From IMG/VR virus record IMGVR_UViG_3300033146_002827, positions 1 to 35,384 of that record: a stretch of 35,384 bases of DNA; one strand, written 5' to 3'. The DNA is from a virus. Below the pieces are notes generated by a model. The model did no database searches. It was not told the DNA's origin and saw nothing but the letters and a program-made list of their open reading frames with translations. Shown here piece by piece: positions 1 through 9,756 of this stretch. A program made the translations under genes and the position numbers. How positions within the stretch are numbered: position 1 is the stretch's first letter; every line of letters begins with the position of its first letter.

Positions 1-2
1 TT

Positions 3-31
3 TTGACTTTTGTAGGAATGTTTAGTAAAAT
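3..31 (+). promoter_or_regulatory. Sigma70-type promoter
   Basis: A -35 box TTGACT (3-8), a 17-base spacer and a -10 box TAAAAT (26-31) are seen directly. Transcription would start near 38 and run into the leader at 66-112 and the late genes behind it. Box quality and spacing are near ideal; activity is inferred. Confidence 0.7.
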
Positions 32-65
32 GGTCTTAGAAAGATAGATTATAGTAATATAACCT

Positions 66-112
66 AGGGAGTTGTTGGGACTCCCTAATCAAAACCCAAC
101 AATTTTTATTTT
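66..112 (+). promoter_or_regulatory. Attenuator-like leader with two exclusive stems
   Basis: AGGGAG (66-71) can pair with CTCCCT (81-86). The loop between them, TTGTTGGG (72-79), can instead pair with CCCAACAA (95-102), which is followed at once by a T-rich tract (103-114), the form of an intrinsic terminator. The two stems cannot coexist, so the leader looks like a terminator/antiterminator switch between the promoter at 3-31 and the first gene. A further CCCAACA at 118-124 could also pair with 73-79. The structure is read by eye; the trigger is unknown. Confidence 0.5.
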
Positions 113-128
113 TTCAGCCCAACATATT

Positions 129-450
129 ATGAAAATCAAGTTAAAAATTGCCGATAGGTATTCTCTAATGAGAGTTTTACCAGCTAAAGACACTAATTTT
201 AACACTCTAATGATTGCGAAAGAAATTACAGACCTTGTAGAAATTACAGTAGAAGAAAAAAAAAGAACATAAAATTATAGAGGTAGGAGATGGCAGAGTT
301 CAATGGCACATAAACGCCCAAACAGAAGAAAAAGAATTTGAACTATCAGAATCTCAAACATCACTAGTAAAGACAGAATTAAAAAAGCTAAACGATGAAA
401 ATAAACTAGATGTAAGTCTGTTTAATATTTATAAGATTTTTGTTAGTTAA
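129..450 (+). CDS. Small unknown protein, frame broken at an A9 run
   Basis: The ATG at 129 opens MKIKLKIADRYSLMRVLPAK and in frame stops at 272 after 47 residues. A second open stretch, read from the end of the A-run near 253-261 (KEHKIIEVGDGRVQWHI...), runs to a stop at 448-450. Skipping one base in the run of nine A joins them into a single protein of about 106 aa whose two halves fit each other (DLVEITVEEK / KEHKIIEV). No known family is assigned. The joint could be transcriptional slippage, a +1 ribosomal shift, a mutation or a homopolymer assembly error. It is the first gene behind the leader promoter and precedes the PAS-like protein. Confidence 0.55.
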
Positions 451-474
451 ATAATATGGGAATAAAAAAAACAT

Positions 475-1002
475 ATGAACTGGACTAAAGAAGAAATAGC
501 GGTAGTGCAAAGGATAGAAGACAGAACGGAATCAGGAGAAATATTATCAACACTAGATACAGTTTGATTCTGGATAAAAGATATGAATTTCAAATTTAGA
601 ACTGTAACCGAAGAGGTCGCAAAAATTCTGTACAATAAAACAGCGAACGAATGCCACCGAAAAAGTGATTTTGATTTAGTTAAAGAAAGTGGCTTAAAAT
701 TAGATAAAAATATTTTCTCAAAAGTGTGCAGGGGTAGTGATCTGTATATTCTGAATAATGCGAAAAAATGAATTTATAATGATACAATGTTTATTGAATT
801 TCTAACTGCCGTAGACGGAACAAAGCATATTTGGCAAACGGTTAAAGGGATTAGACCGAAAGAGGAGGGATTTTGACAAAGTTATTTCGGAAATGCTGTT
901 TTCTTAGACCGACTTCTTGGATATGATAACGCTTTAGAATCTGTCAAAAATATGAAAAAACTTTGTGAAATTAATAAAAACCTATTTGTTTATAAAAAAT
1001 AG
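475..1002 (+). CDS. PAS-domain-like protein
   Basis: This 175-aa protein contains two in-frame UGA (Gly) codons early on. Residues ~28-70 read TVGFWIKDMNFKFRTVTEEV followed by a KSDFDLV segment, the classic start of a PAS fold (strand with WIKD, helix, then the K-x-DFDL turn). Further on, an E-rich strand, a 'DGTKHIWQTVKG' strand and a C-terminal helix complete a single PAS-sized unit. PAS domains bind ligands or partners and sense signals; here no histidine kinase, cyclase or HTH output domain is attached. It sits between the leader-proximal gene and the small lysis-type membrane proteins. The PAS assignment is by motif reading; the role in the phage is unknown. Confidence 0.55.
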
Positions 1003-1305
1003 ATGGAAAGAAAAACAGATATTCTCTTATTCTTAGAATTGCAAAAAACGGCTATAAGGTGAGTAGAAAATAATATTGATAATTTAAAGGAAAATCTCGG
1101 TAAAACAGAAAAGGCAATAAGGAAAGACTTAAATAGCCACATAAAATCTGATACTAAAAACCTAGATAATCTAAAAAATAAGATTAAAAAAAGTCGGTTT
1201 ACTGGCTGAATTGCCTTGATTTTATGATTATTATTGTCTTTAAAAAGTCCAGAAGTGTTAGAGATAATTGTAAAATTATTACCTTTTTCTAAGAATTTTT
1301 TCTAA
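1003..1305 (+). CDS. XhlA-like coiled-coil membrane protein
   Basis: The ATG abuts the previous stop (TAG-ATG), so the genes are translationally linked. The 100-aa product has a charged, heptad-like N-terminal region (residues ~10-65, NNIDNLKENLGKTEKAI...) and one hydrophobic segment near 67-82 (FTGGIALILGLLLSL), interrupted by UGA-coded glycines, followed by a second weakly hydrophobic stretch. This layout, a coiled coil followed by one membrane span, resembles hemolysin XhlA-type lysis accessory proteins of Gram-positive phages. It lies beside a second small membrane protein, which supports a lysis role. Function is inferred from architecture only. Confidence 0.5.
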
Positions 1306-1332
1306 TTTATATTTTTATATTCAAAAAAAAAT

Positions 1333-1551
1333 ATGTTGAAAGTAAAAAATAGTGGCAGATTAGAGTTATCATGGATCGATGTTAAAAATTTATTATTAAT
1401 GATAGTTTCTTTTTTGGGAGGATTTTATTTCTTAAATGTAGAGTTAGTTAATAATCTTATTGGTCAATATGTTTGACCGGAACACCTAGGAATAATGACA
1501 GCGTTTGTTTACTATTTTTTCAAACAATTTATATCAGATAACTCAAAATAA
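1333..1551 (+). CDS. Small holin-like membrane protein
   Basis: This 72-aa protein has a short polar N-terminus, a hydrophobic segment at residues ~24-36 (LLMIVSFLGGFYF), a second around 52-64 (GIMTAFVYYFFKQF) and a polar tail. The size and two-span layout suit a holin, which would permeabilise the inner membrane so that an endolysin can reach the wall. The neighbour at 1003 has an XhlA-like layout. It could equally be another small phage membrane protein. The start lies directly after an A9 tract, with no Shine-Dalgarno. Confidence 0.45.
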
Positions 1552-1553
1552 AA

Positions 1554-2108
1554 ATGGAATACACAACTTTGGTCTGAATAAAAGCTTATCTAGGGATTAC
1601 TGATACATCCAGTGATACAACTCTTACTAAGATAATAAAAATCGTTACAGAGCAATTTGATAAGTTTTTAGGTAGGAATTTAGAAACTGATACTTATGAA
1701 GAATATTTTGATTTTAATTCAGAAAAAATAGTTTTAACAAAATATCCAATAATAGATTTATTAGAATTAAAAGAAAACAATACGGACGGAAGCGATTTAT
1801 CAATTAAAAGAACCTGATCGGTAGCAGTTTATTTAGAGGGTGCAGTTTCTTGAGATATTTTTATCAAATATACGGCCTGATATGATGATCTATCAGATAT
1901 TCCAGATGTAGAGCAAGCTTGTTTAGAGGTTTGTACTAATATGTGGAAGACCACGCCAGCTAGTTGAAATTTAACTAATATAAAATCAGAAAAAGTTTGA
2001 GAGTTGAGCCAGTCGTTTTTTTCAAAAGATGAAATGGCAGGATGGATAAATTTTAGTTATAAAACAACTCTAAAAAATTATAAACCAATTAATCCTCAAA
2101 GAACATAA
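1554..2108 (+). CDS. gp6-like head-tail connector
   Basis: The 184-aa product begins MEYTTLVGIKAYLGITDTSS, which matches the start of the HK97 gp6 / phage head-tail connector family (xxLxxxKxYLGI, then a DTxLxxII helix). It continues with FDKFLGRNLETDTYEEYFD, a β-rich middle (IVLTKYPIIDLLEL), and 'DIPDVEQACLEVCTNMW', the family's C-terminal helix. The protein forms the ring under the portal. Several glycines are UGA. Its stop overlaps the next start (TAATG), as in a head-completion operon. Position ahead of head closure and tail completion genes supports the call. Confidence 0.8.
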
Positions 2109-2464
2109 TGAGCTTGCTTTATAAATTTATAGATCGTCTAAATAGAGTTATCAGTGTGTACCCTAGAGTTTTAATTAAAGATGAAATAGGGCAAATGGTA
2201 GAAACATTTCCGACTGCTAGTGCTACTAATGTAAAGTGCTTAATACTTCTTAGATCTCAAAAATATAATCAATTCGCAGGTAATGAAGTGGAATACTTAA
2301 AGTCGACACATAAAGTAAGATTAGAGATAGGTCCGACAATTAGTGTGGCGGATAGAATAAAAGATGAAAATAATATTGAGTATAATGTAAAGTTTGTCCA
2401 TATAGTTCCAAGCTTGAATTGAAGCGATGACCATTTATTGCTTTTAGTCGATATTATTGAATAA
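2108..2464 (+). CDS. Head closure / stopper-like protein
   Basis: This 118-aa protein starts inside the stop of the connector gene. It opens with an amphipathic helix (YKFIDRLNRVISVYPRVLI), then β-strands including 'CLILLRSQKYNQ' and 'VRLEIGPTISVADRI', and ends 'FVHIVPSLNGSDDHLLLLVD' with a UGA glycine. Length, the small β-barrel character and position second after the gp6-like connector fit the SPP1 gp16 / HK97 gp7-type stopper, which seals the portal channel. Sequence motifs are weak, so the call rests mainly on gene order. Confidence 0.6.
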
Positions 2465-2469
2465 ATAAA

Positions 2470-2892
2470 ATGTCAAAATTTACATTAAATACAAAAGAAA
2501 TAACAAAAGCTATAAAATGAGCGATGTTGGACAGCGTTCAGTTGTTAGAAGAAAGAATATTGGAAATTACACCTAGAGATCCCAAGAGGTTACCGCAAAA
2601 TATAAATAGGAAAGACTGAAAAAAACCTAAAAGGAGATGATGAGTAGCTAGTGTCGGTGGTAATTATTATCCGCAAGTAACTGGAAATCTAAAAAGGTCA
2701 ATCGCCTACCAGGAGATAGGAGCATTCGTTTTCAAAATAGGGATTAAACAATGAGAAGGAGAATATTGAGAGATGTTGGAATTCTGAACTAAATTTATGG
2801 CTCCTAGATCTTTTCTCCGAAAATGAATAATAGACAATAGGGCAGATATTCTTAAAAATTTTGCGAAAGTTTTTAACAAATTAACAAAATAA
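2470..2892 (+). CDS. HK97 gp10-like neck / minor tail protein
   Basis: The 140-aa protein carries the gp10-family features: an N-terminal helix with a 'LEERILEITPRDPKRLP' segment (usually A.ILEPxAKxxxPVDTG), a 'YYPQVTGNLKRSI' motif (TGxLRxSI), and the C-terminal 'EYGEMLEFGTKFMAPRSFLRKGI' (YA...EFGT...A.PFLRPA). Glycines in 'YGEMLEFGT' are UGA-coded. The protein joins the head to the tail tube. It lies between the stopper and tail terminator, the normal place. Confidence 0.82.
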
Positions 2893-2893
2893 G

Positions 2894-3271
2894 ATGGTAA
2901 ATGTAAAAAAATTCATTTTCGACAAATTAAACGCAGATACTATTTTGGATTGATTAGTGGGGGATAGAATTTACACTAAAATCGTCCCTATTGAAGCAGA
3001 ATCACCGTTGATAGTATTTAACAGGATAGCCCCCTGAAAGATTGATTTAAAAGGTATTAGAAACGAATATTTTCAGATAACTTGTTGGTGACAAAACACA
3101 AATGAAAATGAATCTATAATGTTCCAAATAGTAACAATATTTAACGGATTAAAAGAACCACCCATAAAATTTTCAGATGTTCAACGATTAGACGAAACTT
3201 TTGATAAAGATAGTTTAAATTTTGGAAACCATGTTACAATTCACATAAAGATATTCGATTACAATTTATAA
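2894..3271 (+). CDS. Tail completion / tail terminator-like protein
   Basis: 125 aa; starts two bases after the gp10-like stop. It opens 'VKKFIFDKLNADTILDGLVGDRIYTKIVPIEAESPLIVFNRI', the form of DUF3168-like and lambda gpU-like tail terminators: a helix, a 'VGDRIY' turn, then 'P-x-P-LIVF'. The middle strands (NEYFQITCWGQN, IMFQIVTIFNGL) also fit. It would cap the finished tail tube. Called on these motifs plus its place directly before the major tail protein. Confidence 0.68.
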
Positions 3272-3297
3272 TTTATATTTTTTAAAATAAAAAAATT

Positions 3298-4074
3298 ATG
3301 CAAACTTCAGTACAAAAACCAAAGTCAGTTAGATTTGGTAGTGGGATTCTCTATGTCTCTCAAGATGACGGTGTTACTTGGATCAATTTAGGTGGGTTAA
3401 AAGATGCTACATTGACAGCTACGCCATCTATTATCGAAGTAGTGCTAGACAATGCAAGATTGCCTGCGAAACATAAACGGGAAGAGGTTTTATTTTCTGC
3501 GAATATTTATGAAGTAGCTTTAGACAATCTACAGATCATCGATGGAGTCGCTACTTATTCAAGTACAGATGATACTCCTGTATCAATAACTGGGGAAGCG
3601 TTAGGTACCGGGTGGACAGTAGATACGCCAATCAAACTAGCTAATAAAAATGGAGACGATACAGAAGTTGCGAGTATTATTATAGATGCAGACGCTACTC
3701 CCCTTGTTCTTGACACTGATTACCGTGTGTATGTATGAACTGATGGGTTTACTTACATTTATCCGCTTACAGCACAAACAGGAGTATTAGACGCTGATTA
3801 TACCTACACACCACTAGCCTTAAAACAACAAGTTTATCGTGATATTATTCAGACTTTATCAACTAACAGATTTAAGTTTGAAAATACAGACGAAGATGGG
3901 AAGATTTTTGGGATTGAATTCTACAGTGGATATAACAGGGCAGGGTTAACAGCGGTATTCTTACCAGACGATACAACCGATGACGCTATGAATATTCCAA
4001 TCGAGATAAAAGCAGAAGAGATACCAGTAACTAATAATTTATTTAGAATATACGATCAACAAGATTTGAGCTAG
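3298..4074 (+). CDS. Major tail (tube) protein
   Basis: 258 aa, β-rich, opening with 'VRFGSGILYVSQDDGVTWINLGGLKDATLTATPSIIEV', the usual beginning of siphovirus tail tube proteins (the LG.L.D.T...E.. strand pair). Later 'ANIYEVALDNLQII' and 'IEFYSGYNRAGLTAVFLPDD' match tube-protein strands, and it ends with an acidic, short tail. Only one UGA (residue 147) is used for glycine among many GGN codons, unlike neighbouring genes, which fits strong expression. It has its own AU-rich leader (3272-3297) and is followed by a terminator, as expected for an abundant protein. Confidence 0.82.
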
Positions 4075-4094
4075 TAATACTTGCAAAAAATCAT

Positions 4095-4128
4095 AAAAAA
4101 TACTACTATTATTTTAGTAGTATTTTTT
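4095..4128 (+). terminator. Intrinsic terminator after the tail protein
   Basis: AATACTACTA (4099-4108) pairs with TAGTAGTATT (4115-4124), with a 6-base loop, and is followed by a T6 run; an A-run precedes it, so it may act in both directions. It lies 20 bases after the stop of the major tail protein. Confidence 0.85.
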
Positions 4129-4140
4129 AATTGTGAAAAA

Positions 4141-4422
4141 ATGGCAACTTATAATCTAGATCATAATGAGGAGGTAGATTCAATAAAAATAAATGGCGTT
4201 TGATATGAGGTCGGAGATATTCCGTATTCAATAATTGTCAAGATTAGAAATATAAAAACAGGAATGTTTGACAAGAGTCTAGATGTTCAATGGCGACCAA
4301 TAATAAAAGAGATTTTGGAAATAAAGAATAAGGATGTAAATGTAGAGAATTTAACGAAAGATAAAGTTTTTTGATTTATTAAATACCTTAAACGAAAACT
4401 AGGGAAATGACAAATCTGATAA
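4141..4422 (+). CDS. Tail assembly chaperone, first (gpG-like)
   Basis: 93 aa, acidic N-terminus with 'EVDSIKINGVGYEVGDIPYSIIVKI', followed by a helical region. Tail assembly chaperones sit exactly here, between major tail protein and tape measure, and are usually made as a short and a longer frameshifted form. The next gene overlaps it by 16 bases in the -1 frame, mirroring gpG/gpGT. The family call comes mainly from position and overlap. Confidence 0.6.
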
Positions 4423-4943
4423 GAATTAAACATACTTTTTTATATTCAGGAAAAAAGTTTTTTTGTGGGGATCTGACCGTTGAGGATTTTATTTTAATAA
4501 ATACCGATAACGAAGCTTGAACTAAAAAAATTTTATCAGAATTTAACGATAAAATTCCAGACTTAAACGGAAGGCAGATAGAGGAATTTTTTAAAATATT
4601 ATTTTGAGAGGTAAAAAATAAAAAAACATTATCACAAAAACTAACAGATACGCAGAAAAAAATAAATGAATACAAAAAAAAGAAAGAAGAAAAAAAGAGA
4701 ACGCCTAGGAAAAAGAATGATCCGTTAGATGATTTTCATATTATAGAGGGTATGGTTATGCACTTTATGAGTCAACCACTTTCTGAAATTAGGAAGTGGA
4801 ACTATCTTTATTTTATGAAAATATTTAAGGATATAGGGGTTTGTACTGGGCGAGAACCTTACGACAAAAAAAGAGAGTCGCAAGCCCCGGATAAAAGATG
4901 ATTCAAACAGGCTTTCTGACATGCTTATAGTAATAAAAAGTAA
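4407..4943 (+). CDS. Tail assembly chaperone, second (gpT-like)
   Basis: 178 aa from an internal ATG at 4407 in the -1 frame relative to 4141. It holds a β/helix N-terminal part, a K/E-rich linker (residues ~80-105), and a C-terminal region 'FHIIEGMVMHFMSQPLSEIRKWNYLYFMKIFKDIG', typical of the T-domain of tail chaperones that contacts the tape measure. Four UGA glycines lie in frame. A GGGAAAT string at 4402-4408 sits at the junction but in the wrong phase for a canonical X-XXY-YYZ slip, so an independent start is also possible. Confidence 0.6.
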
Positions 4944-4970
4944 AAATTATTTATCTAGTGGGTTGATTTT

Positions 4971-7763
4971 ATGGCTAATATCTGAGAATTATCGGTGGGG
5001 TTAAGATTTGACGAAAAGTGATTAAAAAAAGAAACAGATGATTTAAAAAAACAGGCTAAAAAAACAGGCGATAGTTTCGAGAAAAATTTTACGAAAAGGA
5101 CTACCAAAGGAGTTAATTCGTTGGGATCTTCTTTTAAAAAATTAAGAAACTTAATTGCAGGTGCTTTTATTGTTAATGCTGTAAAAAATTTTTGGAAAGC
5201 TATTTTAGGTCTTTGATCGGATTTGGAAGAAACAGAATCAAAATTTAATGTTATTTTTAATAATTCTAAAAAAGTAAGAGAAGAGTTCGACCAATTAGCG
5301 AAACAGACAAATAGATCAAGATTGGACATGATAGAGTTCGGGTCAGGTGTTGGTAATGTTCTAGCTCCTTTAGATCTAGCACAATCAGAAGTAGACGACT
5401 TAAGCGTTTCTTTAGTAAAATTAGCGGTGGATGTCGCTAGTTTTAATAATGTTTCCGATAAGCAGGTAGTCCGTGCTTTTACCTCTGCATTGTCGGGAGA
5501 AAGAGAAGCCCTGAAAACTTTGGGTATTGTGATATTAGATACCGACGTAAAACAAGAAGCGTATAACTTAGGATTAGCAGAACAAGGAAAGCAATTAACG
5601 AAACAACAAAAAGCGTTAGCAACTTATAATTTATTGCTAAAAAATACTAAGAATGCACAAGGTGACGCAGTGAGGACTAGTGCTAGTTTTGCCAACCAAC
5701 TAAAAGGATTACAGGGTGCGATAAAAGATGTTTTTGCAGAATCCGGGCAAAAAATAGCAAATTCTACTGCTTGAATATTGAAAAAGATTACCCTTTTTGT
5801 TTCGGCCTATTGATCTTCAATAATCAAAACAACTATTACTAGTTTTTGATTTATTATTTCTGGGATTGGAGATTTATTTACTGCTTTTAGTTCGTTTTTT
5901 ACATTCGCTTCAAGTTGATTCAAGGATGTATGAGATGACGCAGAATCATTCGCAACTAAGATTCAAAAGGGATCTTTGAATTTATGAGCGACTTTTAAAC
6001 TTTTGGGGATTATAATCAGAGCATTGTCAGAGGGCTGAATTAGTTATTTTAGAAAATTATTCAGGTATGTTACGGATGGTGTAGCCTCTCTTTGAGATGT
6101 GTGGACAATATTGTCCGATGTGGTTAGTGTGTCTATGGATAGGATTGTTATTAATGTCACAAACGCTATTTCTAGGGCAGGTAAAAAGACAATAGACGGA
6201 TTAAATAAACTAATAAGCAAGATTAATAAGCTACCCTGAGTCGATTTGTGATTTATTTCTGGCGGAAGTACTTTTTGACCAGAAGCCCCGATTTTAGGTC
6301 CGGCTTTTGGGGCAGGATCTTTTATGGGTGCGACAGCTTGATTCGATAGGATCAAAAGAAGATTTGCGGAAAGTTCAAAAGAACTAGAAATATCAGAAAA
6401 GAATAGTCTAGCTAGACAATTAGAGAATATAACAGATTTCACAAATAAATATGTTAATACTTACAAGGGGATAGAAGATGCCGAAGTAGAAGCAAAAAAA
6501 AGACAGGAGGAGCTAGAAACTCTATATGATACAGGCTACTTTAATATTTTAGATATTATTGACAAATATAAAGGTTGAGTGGAGGATACCACTAAAGCAA
6601 ATAAAAAATCCGGAGAATCAGAAACAGAAAAAGCAAATCTAGCAAAAGAGGCTATAAGCGAAGTAACGGATCAATATAAAATTTACCAAAAACAAATAGA
6701 AGAGGTTGGGAAAAGCCAAAAAAAATTAGCCGAAGATACAAAAAAATATAATTCAGATATTAGTGATAGTATTAGAGGCCTGACTAATGACATAAATGTA
6801 TTGACTGATGAATTTACAGCTAATATTGAAGCAATAAAAGAACAATCACAAACGGACTTAATCGGAAGAGGGCTAGAAATTTCAAAAGAATTGGCAGAAA
6901 CCGAAAAGACGATTGCGGAAATACGCCATTTAGCGTATGACGAAAGAGCAAAAAGGGAAAAAGAATTGCAAGAATTAGAAAAAAATAGACTAGATTTATT
7001 GAAAGAGCAAGCAATAATAATTGGATCTACCAGTGAGGCAGATAGGATGGAAGCAAAAAGGGTGTCAGGCTTAACCGAAGCTGAAAGAATAAGAGAAAAT
7101 GCACAGATAGCAATTAAAGAGGAAGAGAGACGAACTAATGCAGAAATTGAGAAGATAGAAAAATTAATAGCGATAAATAGAACATTCGCAGACTTGAAAG
7201 AATTGACGGAAAAAGAATTGACGGAAACGTTAAATTGAGAAGTTTTTAAAAGATTGACAAATGAAGAGCAACAATTGTTTTTATCTCTAGCTAGGGAAAA
7301 AATACAACTAACAAACCAAAGAGATTTAATTATAAATCAGCAAAGGAAAATAGCAGATGCTACCGTTACCCTGTCTAATAGTGTTACAGAAATTCAATTA
7401 GCTAATATCAATTTATTAAAAGATGAGTATCAGTCGCTTTTGGATCAAATAAATTCTGTAATAATTAAGCAACAAGAATTATCAAGATCAGAGAATAGCG
7501 GTCAATGATTTGCGAAAGGGGGGTTTACTGGCGGTGGGACTGGTGATGTGGCGTGAGTCGTCCACGGCTGAGAATGGGTCGCCCCAAACTGGATGGTTAA
7601 AAATATGAGATGACTTTTTGATTCTTTAGACCAAAAAAGAGTAAAATGATTTTCAGAGTGATGATTTACAACAAATAATAATAAAACTCAAAATAATAAA
7701 ATAACTGTGAATAGTTGAGTAGATTTAAGATGATTCCTCGATTATGCAAAATGGCGTTTATAA
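4971..7763 (+). CDS. Tape measure protein
   Basis: 930 aa; the standard code breaks it into many pieces, while code 25 gives one frame. Helical N-terminal part, then 'SDLEETESKFNVIFNNSKKVREEF...LAPLDLAQSEVDDLSVSLVKLAVDVASFNN', the well-known TMP region. A hydrophobic, membrane-active middle (residues ~265-330) is followed by a pore-like glycine-rich stretch and a long coiled coil (~470-840). The C-terminus 'GGFTGGGTGDVAGVVHGGEWVAPNWMV' is the TMP hallmark GGxTG...GxVHxGEWV, with UGA at conserved glycines. TMP sets tail length and leaves at DNA injection. Confidence 0.93.
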
Positions 7764-7788
7764 TTTAATGTTTTTTAAAAACTAAAAA

Positions 7789-8661
7789 ATGATAGGAAAG
7801 TTTTACGAATTTAATGGGCAGACAATATCGAACACGACTGGAGATTATAGGGTTTGACTTTCTTTGATTAGTTGGAAAGATGTTGTTACTTCTGATGATT
7901 CAATTAATATCCAATGAGGGCATTGAATCAAAACATCTATTACTTTCGCAAGAGGCAGATTGATTCAGATAGAATGATCTATAATCGCTGATACTAGAGA
8001 GTGACTAAGCAAAGGAGAAGACTACTTGTCAAGCCTTTTTGCCTTGCAGTCTGATTTGACAGAAGTAGAATTATTGCCATTGATAATAACGGATGAGCAA
8101 GACAGAAGATGGAGAATCTACGCCAAAATTAAAGAGTCCTTAAGTATAGAAATAGGAGATAACGATTATATTGATGGCACTAATAGGAGATTTAGAGTAG
8201 TGTTAGAAGCAGAAGATCCAAAATATTATAATGTAGATCAAAAAGAAGTTAACACGGCTGAGGGGAATTTTGGTGGGGCAAAACTAGGAGCAAAACTTTG
8301 AGTAAAATTAAATAGTTTTTTCAACAAAGTTGAGTTAATAACAGAATCTAACCACGAGTCGCCTTTGTTTATTACTATTAATGTTACTGGGACGGTAGAC
8401 ACTCCTTTGACAATTCATAATACAACTACTGGTACTTTCTTTTGATTAGATATTTCAGCGATTAATGGGGATGTAATAGTTATCAATTCTAAAGATAGAA
8501 CGGCAACAAAAAATTGAGTAAATGTTTTAGCAAATAGGGTCTCTTGATCTATATGGCCAAAAGCTAAAGGAACGACTAATTTTTCTATTTTTGATAATGA
8601 TGGTGGGCTAGCAGCGAGTGATTTTAATATTAATATTATTTATAACGATGTTTATCTTTAA
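7789..8661 (+). CDS. Distal tail protein (Dit-like)
   Basis: 290 aa, directly after the tape measure and before the tail hub, where Dit lies. Residues ~1-60 contain 'YEFNGQTISNTTGDYRVGLSLISWKDVVTSDDSINIQGGHGIKTSITFARGRLIQIEGSI', a β-rich opening like the Dit ring domain; a helix with 'SLFALQSDLTEVELLPLIITDEQDRRWRIYAKI' follows; the C-terminal half is a jelly-roll-like region of repeated strands. Dit forms the hexameric hub that joins tube and tip. Moderate certainty, since motifs are loose. Confidence 0.68.
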
Positions 8662-8669
8662 GGTGAATT

Positions 8670-9731
8670 ATGATGAATTATATAGCTTATTTTTACGACA
8701 TTAACAACAATGTAGTCGCTCAAGTCGAAGACATCCTAGACTTACAGGTAGAATCTATTTTGAACGATGTAAGCTCGGCTTCTTTTGCTTTATTTAATAC
8801 AAATCCGTATTGTAAAAGAGAATTTATCAAATCGTATAGAAGAGTCAAAATAAATCTATCGTCAGATAATAGTGAGGATACTTTATTTGACGGAGTTATC
8901 AGATGATTTCCGAGCGATTTAACAAAAACGACAATACAATTAAAAAGTTTTGAACATCTCTTAAAGCGTAGAAAAATACATCAAGATTACAATTATACCA
9001 ATACTTCTATCAATACTGTTTTAAGCGATATTTTATTAGAAATAAATACAAGATATGAGACGAATATTACCTTAGATTGTTGAATTACGGATCTAGTATC
9101 TCCGGGCTATAAGGATTGACAAGATTTTTTATCAATAATTAAAGACTTAGCAGGTAATTGATATGAATTTATTGTAGATGATTTAGTTTTAAAATTTAAA
9201 ACTACTGTTTGAGTCGATAGATCGTCTGGTGCTGACTTCGTAGAATATAGGTTAGATTCTACTGAACCGAGCGACAGAACTATTGATACAGCCTCTTTCA
9301 ATGAAGATGGAGAATTATTAGTAAATTGAGTTATTGCTAAATCTGGCTCTAACTATAACGACCAAGACGACCTCGCAAGTATTGCGGAATATTGACTAGT
9401 AGAGGATACTATATTCGTGTATGGGGATGTTATAAAGTCCGCAGAATCATATATAGCCGACCATAAAAACGGAGTACAGGAATTTGAAATTTCAGCAACT
9501 ACAAGTAACTTTTTTGAGGCATTTTTGGGCGATTTCGTAAAAGTTTATATTTTCGTCGGAAATGATATAATGTTTTTTGACGGTCCGATGAAAATAACAA
9601 AGAAAAGATATACAGCAGGCGACCTCCCTTTAATAGAATTTTCCGTTGGAATAACAAAAATAAAAACTTTAGATCCTCTTGAAAAAATAAAAGAGTTGGG
9701 TGAAAGGATAAATAAATTAGAGGTCCAGTAA
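8670..9731 (+). CDS. Tail hub / baseplate protein (gp37-like)
   Basis: 353 aa. 'MNYIAYFYDINNNVVAQVEDILDLQVESILNDVSSASFALFNTNPYCKREFIKSYRRVKI' matches the start of siphovirus ReqiPepy6 Gp37-like and related tail hub (Tal-type) proteins: a 'W/F-D-x-N' strand, then 'S.SF.l....p........v.v'. The mid-part has 'FEHLLKRRKI' and 'DFLSIIKDLAGNGYEFIVDD', matching the family's domain exchange region. Two ATGs (8670, 8673) are possible. An early standard-code stop at 8904 is UGA (Gly). Confidence 0.68.
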
Positions 9732-9756
9732 TTTTAATTTTTAAGATATTTATAGT

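Noticed and set aside
475-771. Reading UGA as stop, giving many short proteins (583-771 and similar)
   Set aside because: The pieces join in one frame across UGA and conserved glycines fall on the UGA positions.
4402-4408. GGGAAAT as a lambda-like -1 slippery site in the tail chaperones
   Set aside because: Phase in the first gene is GGG-AAA-T and not X-XXY-YYZ, and the second gene has its own ATG.
4388-7014. Long open frames on the minus strand (for example 4388-4675, 4955-5329, 6044-6442)
   Set aside because: They are shadows of tail chaperone and tape measure genes whose code-25 frames carry family motifs; the minus frames are low-complexity and have no starts or context.
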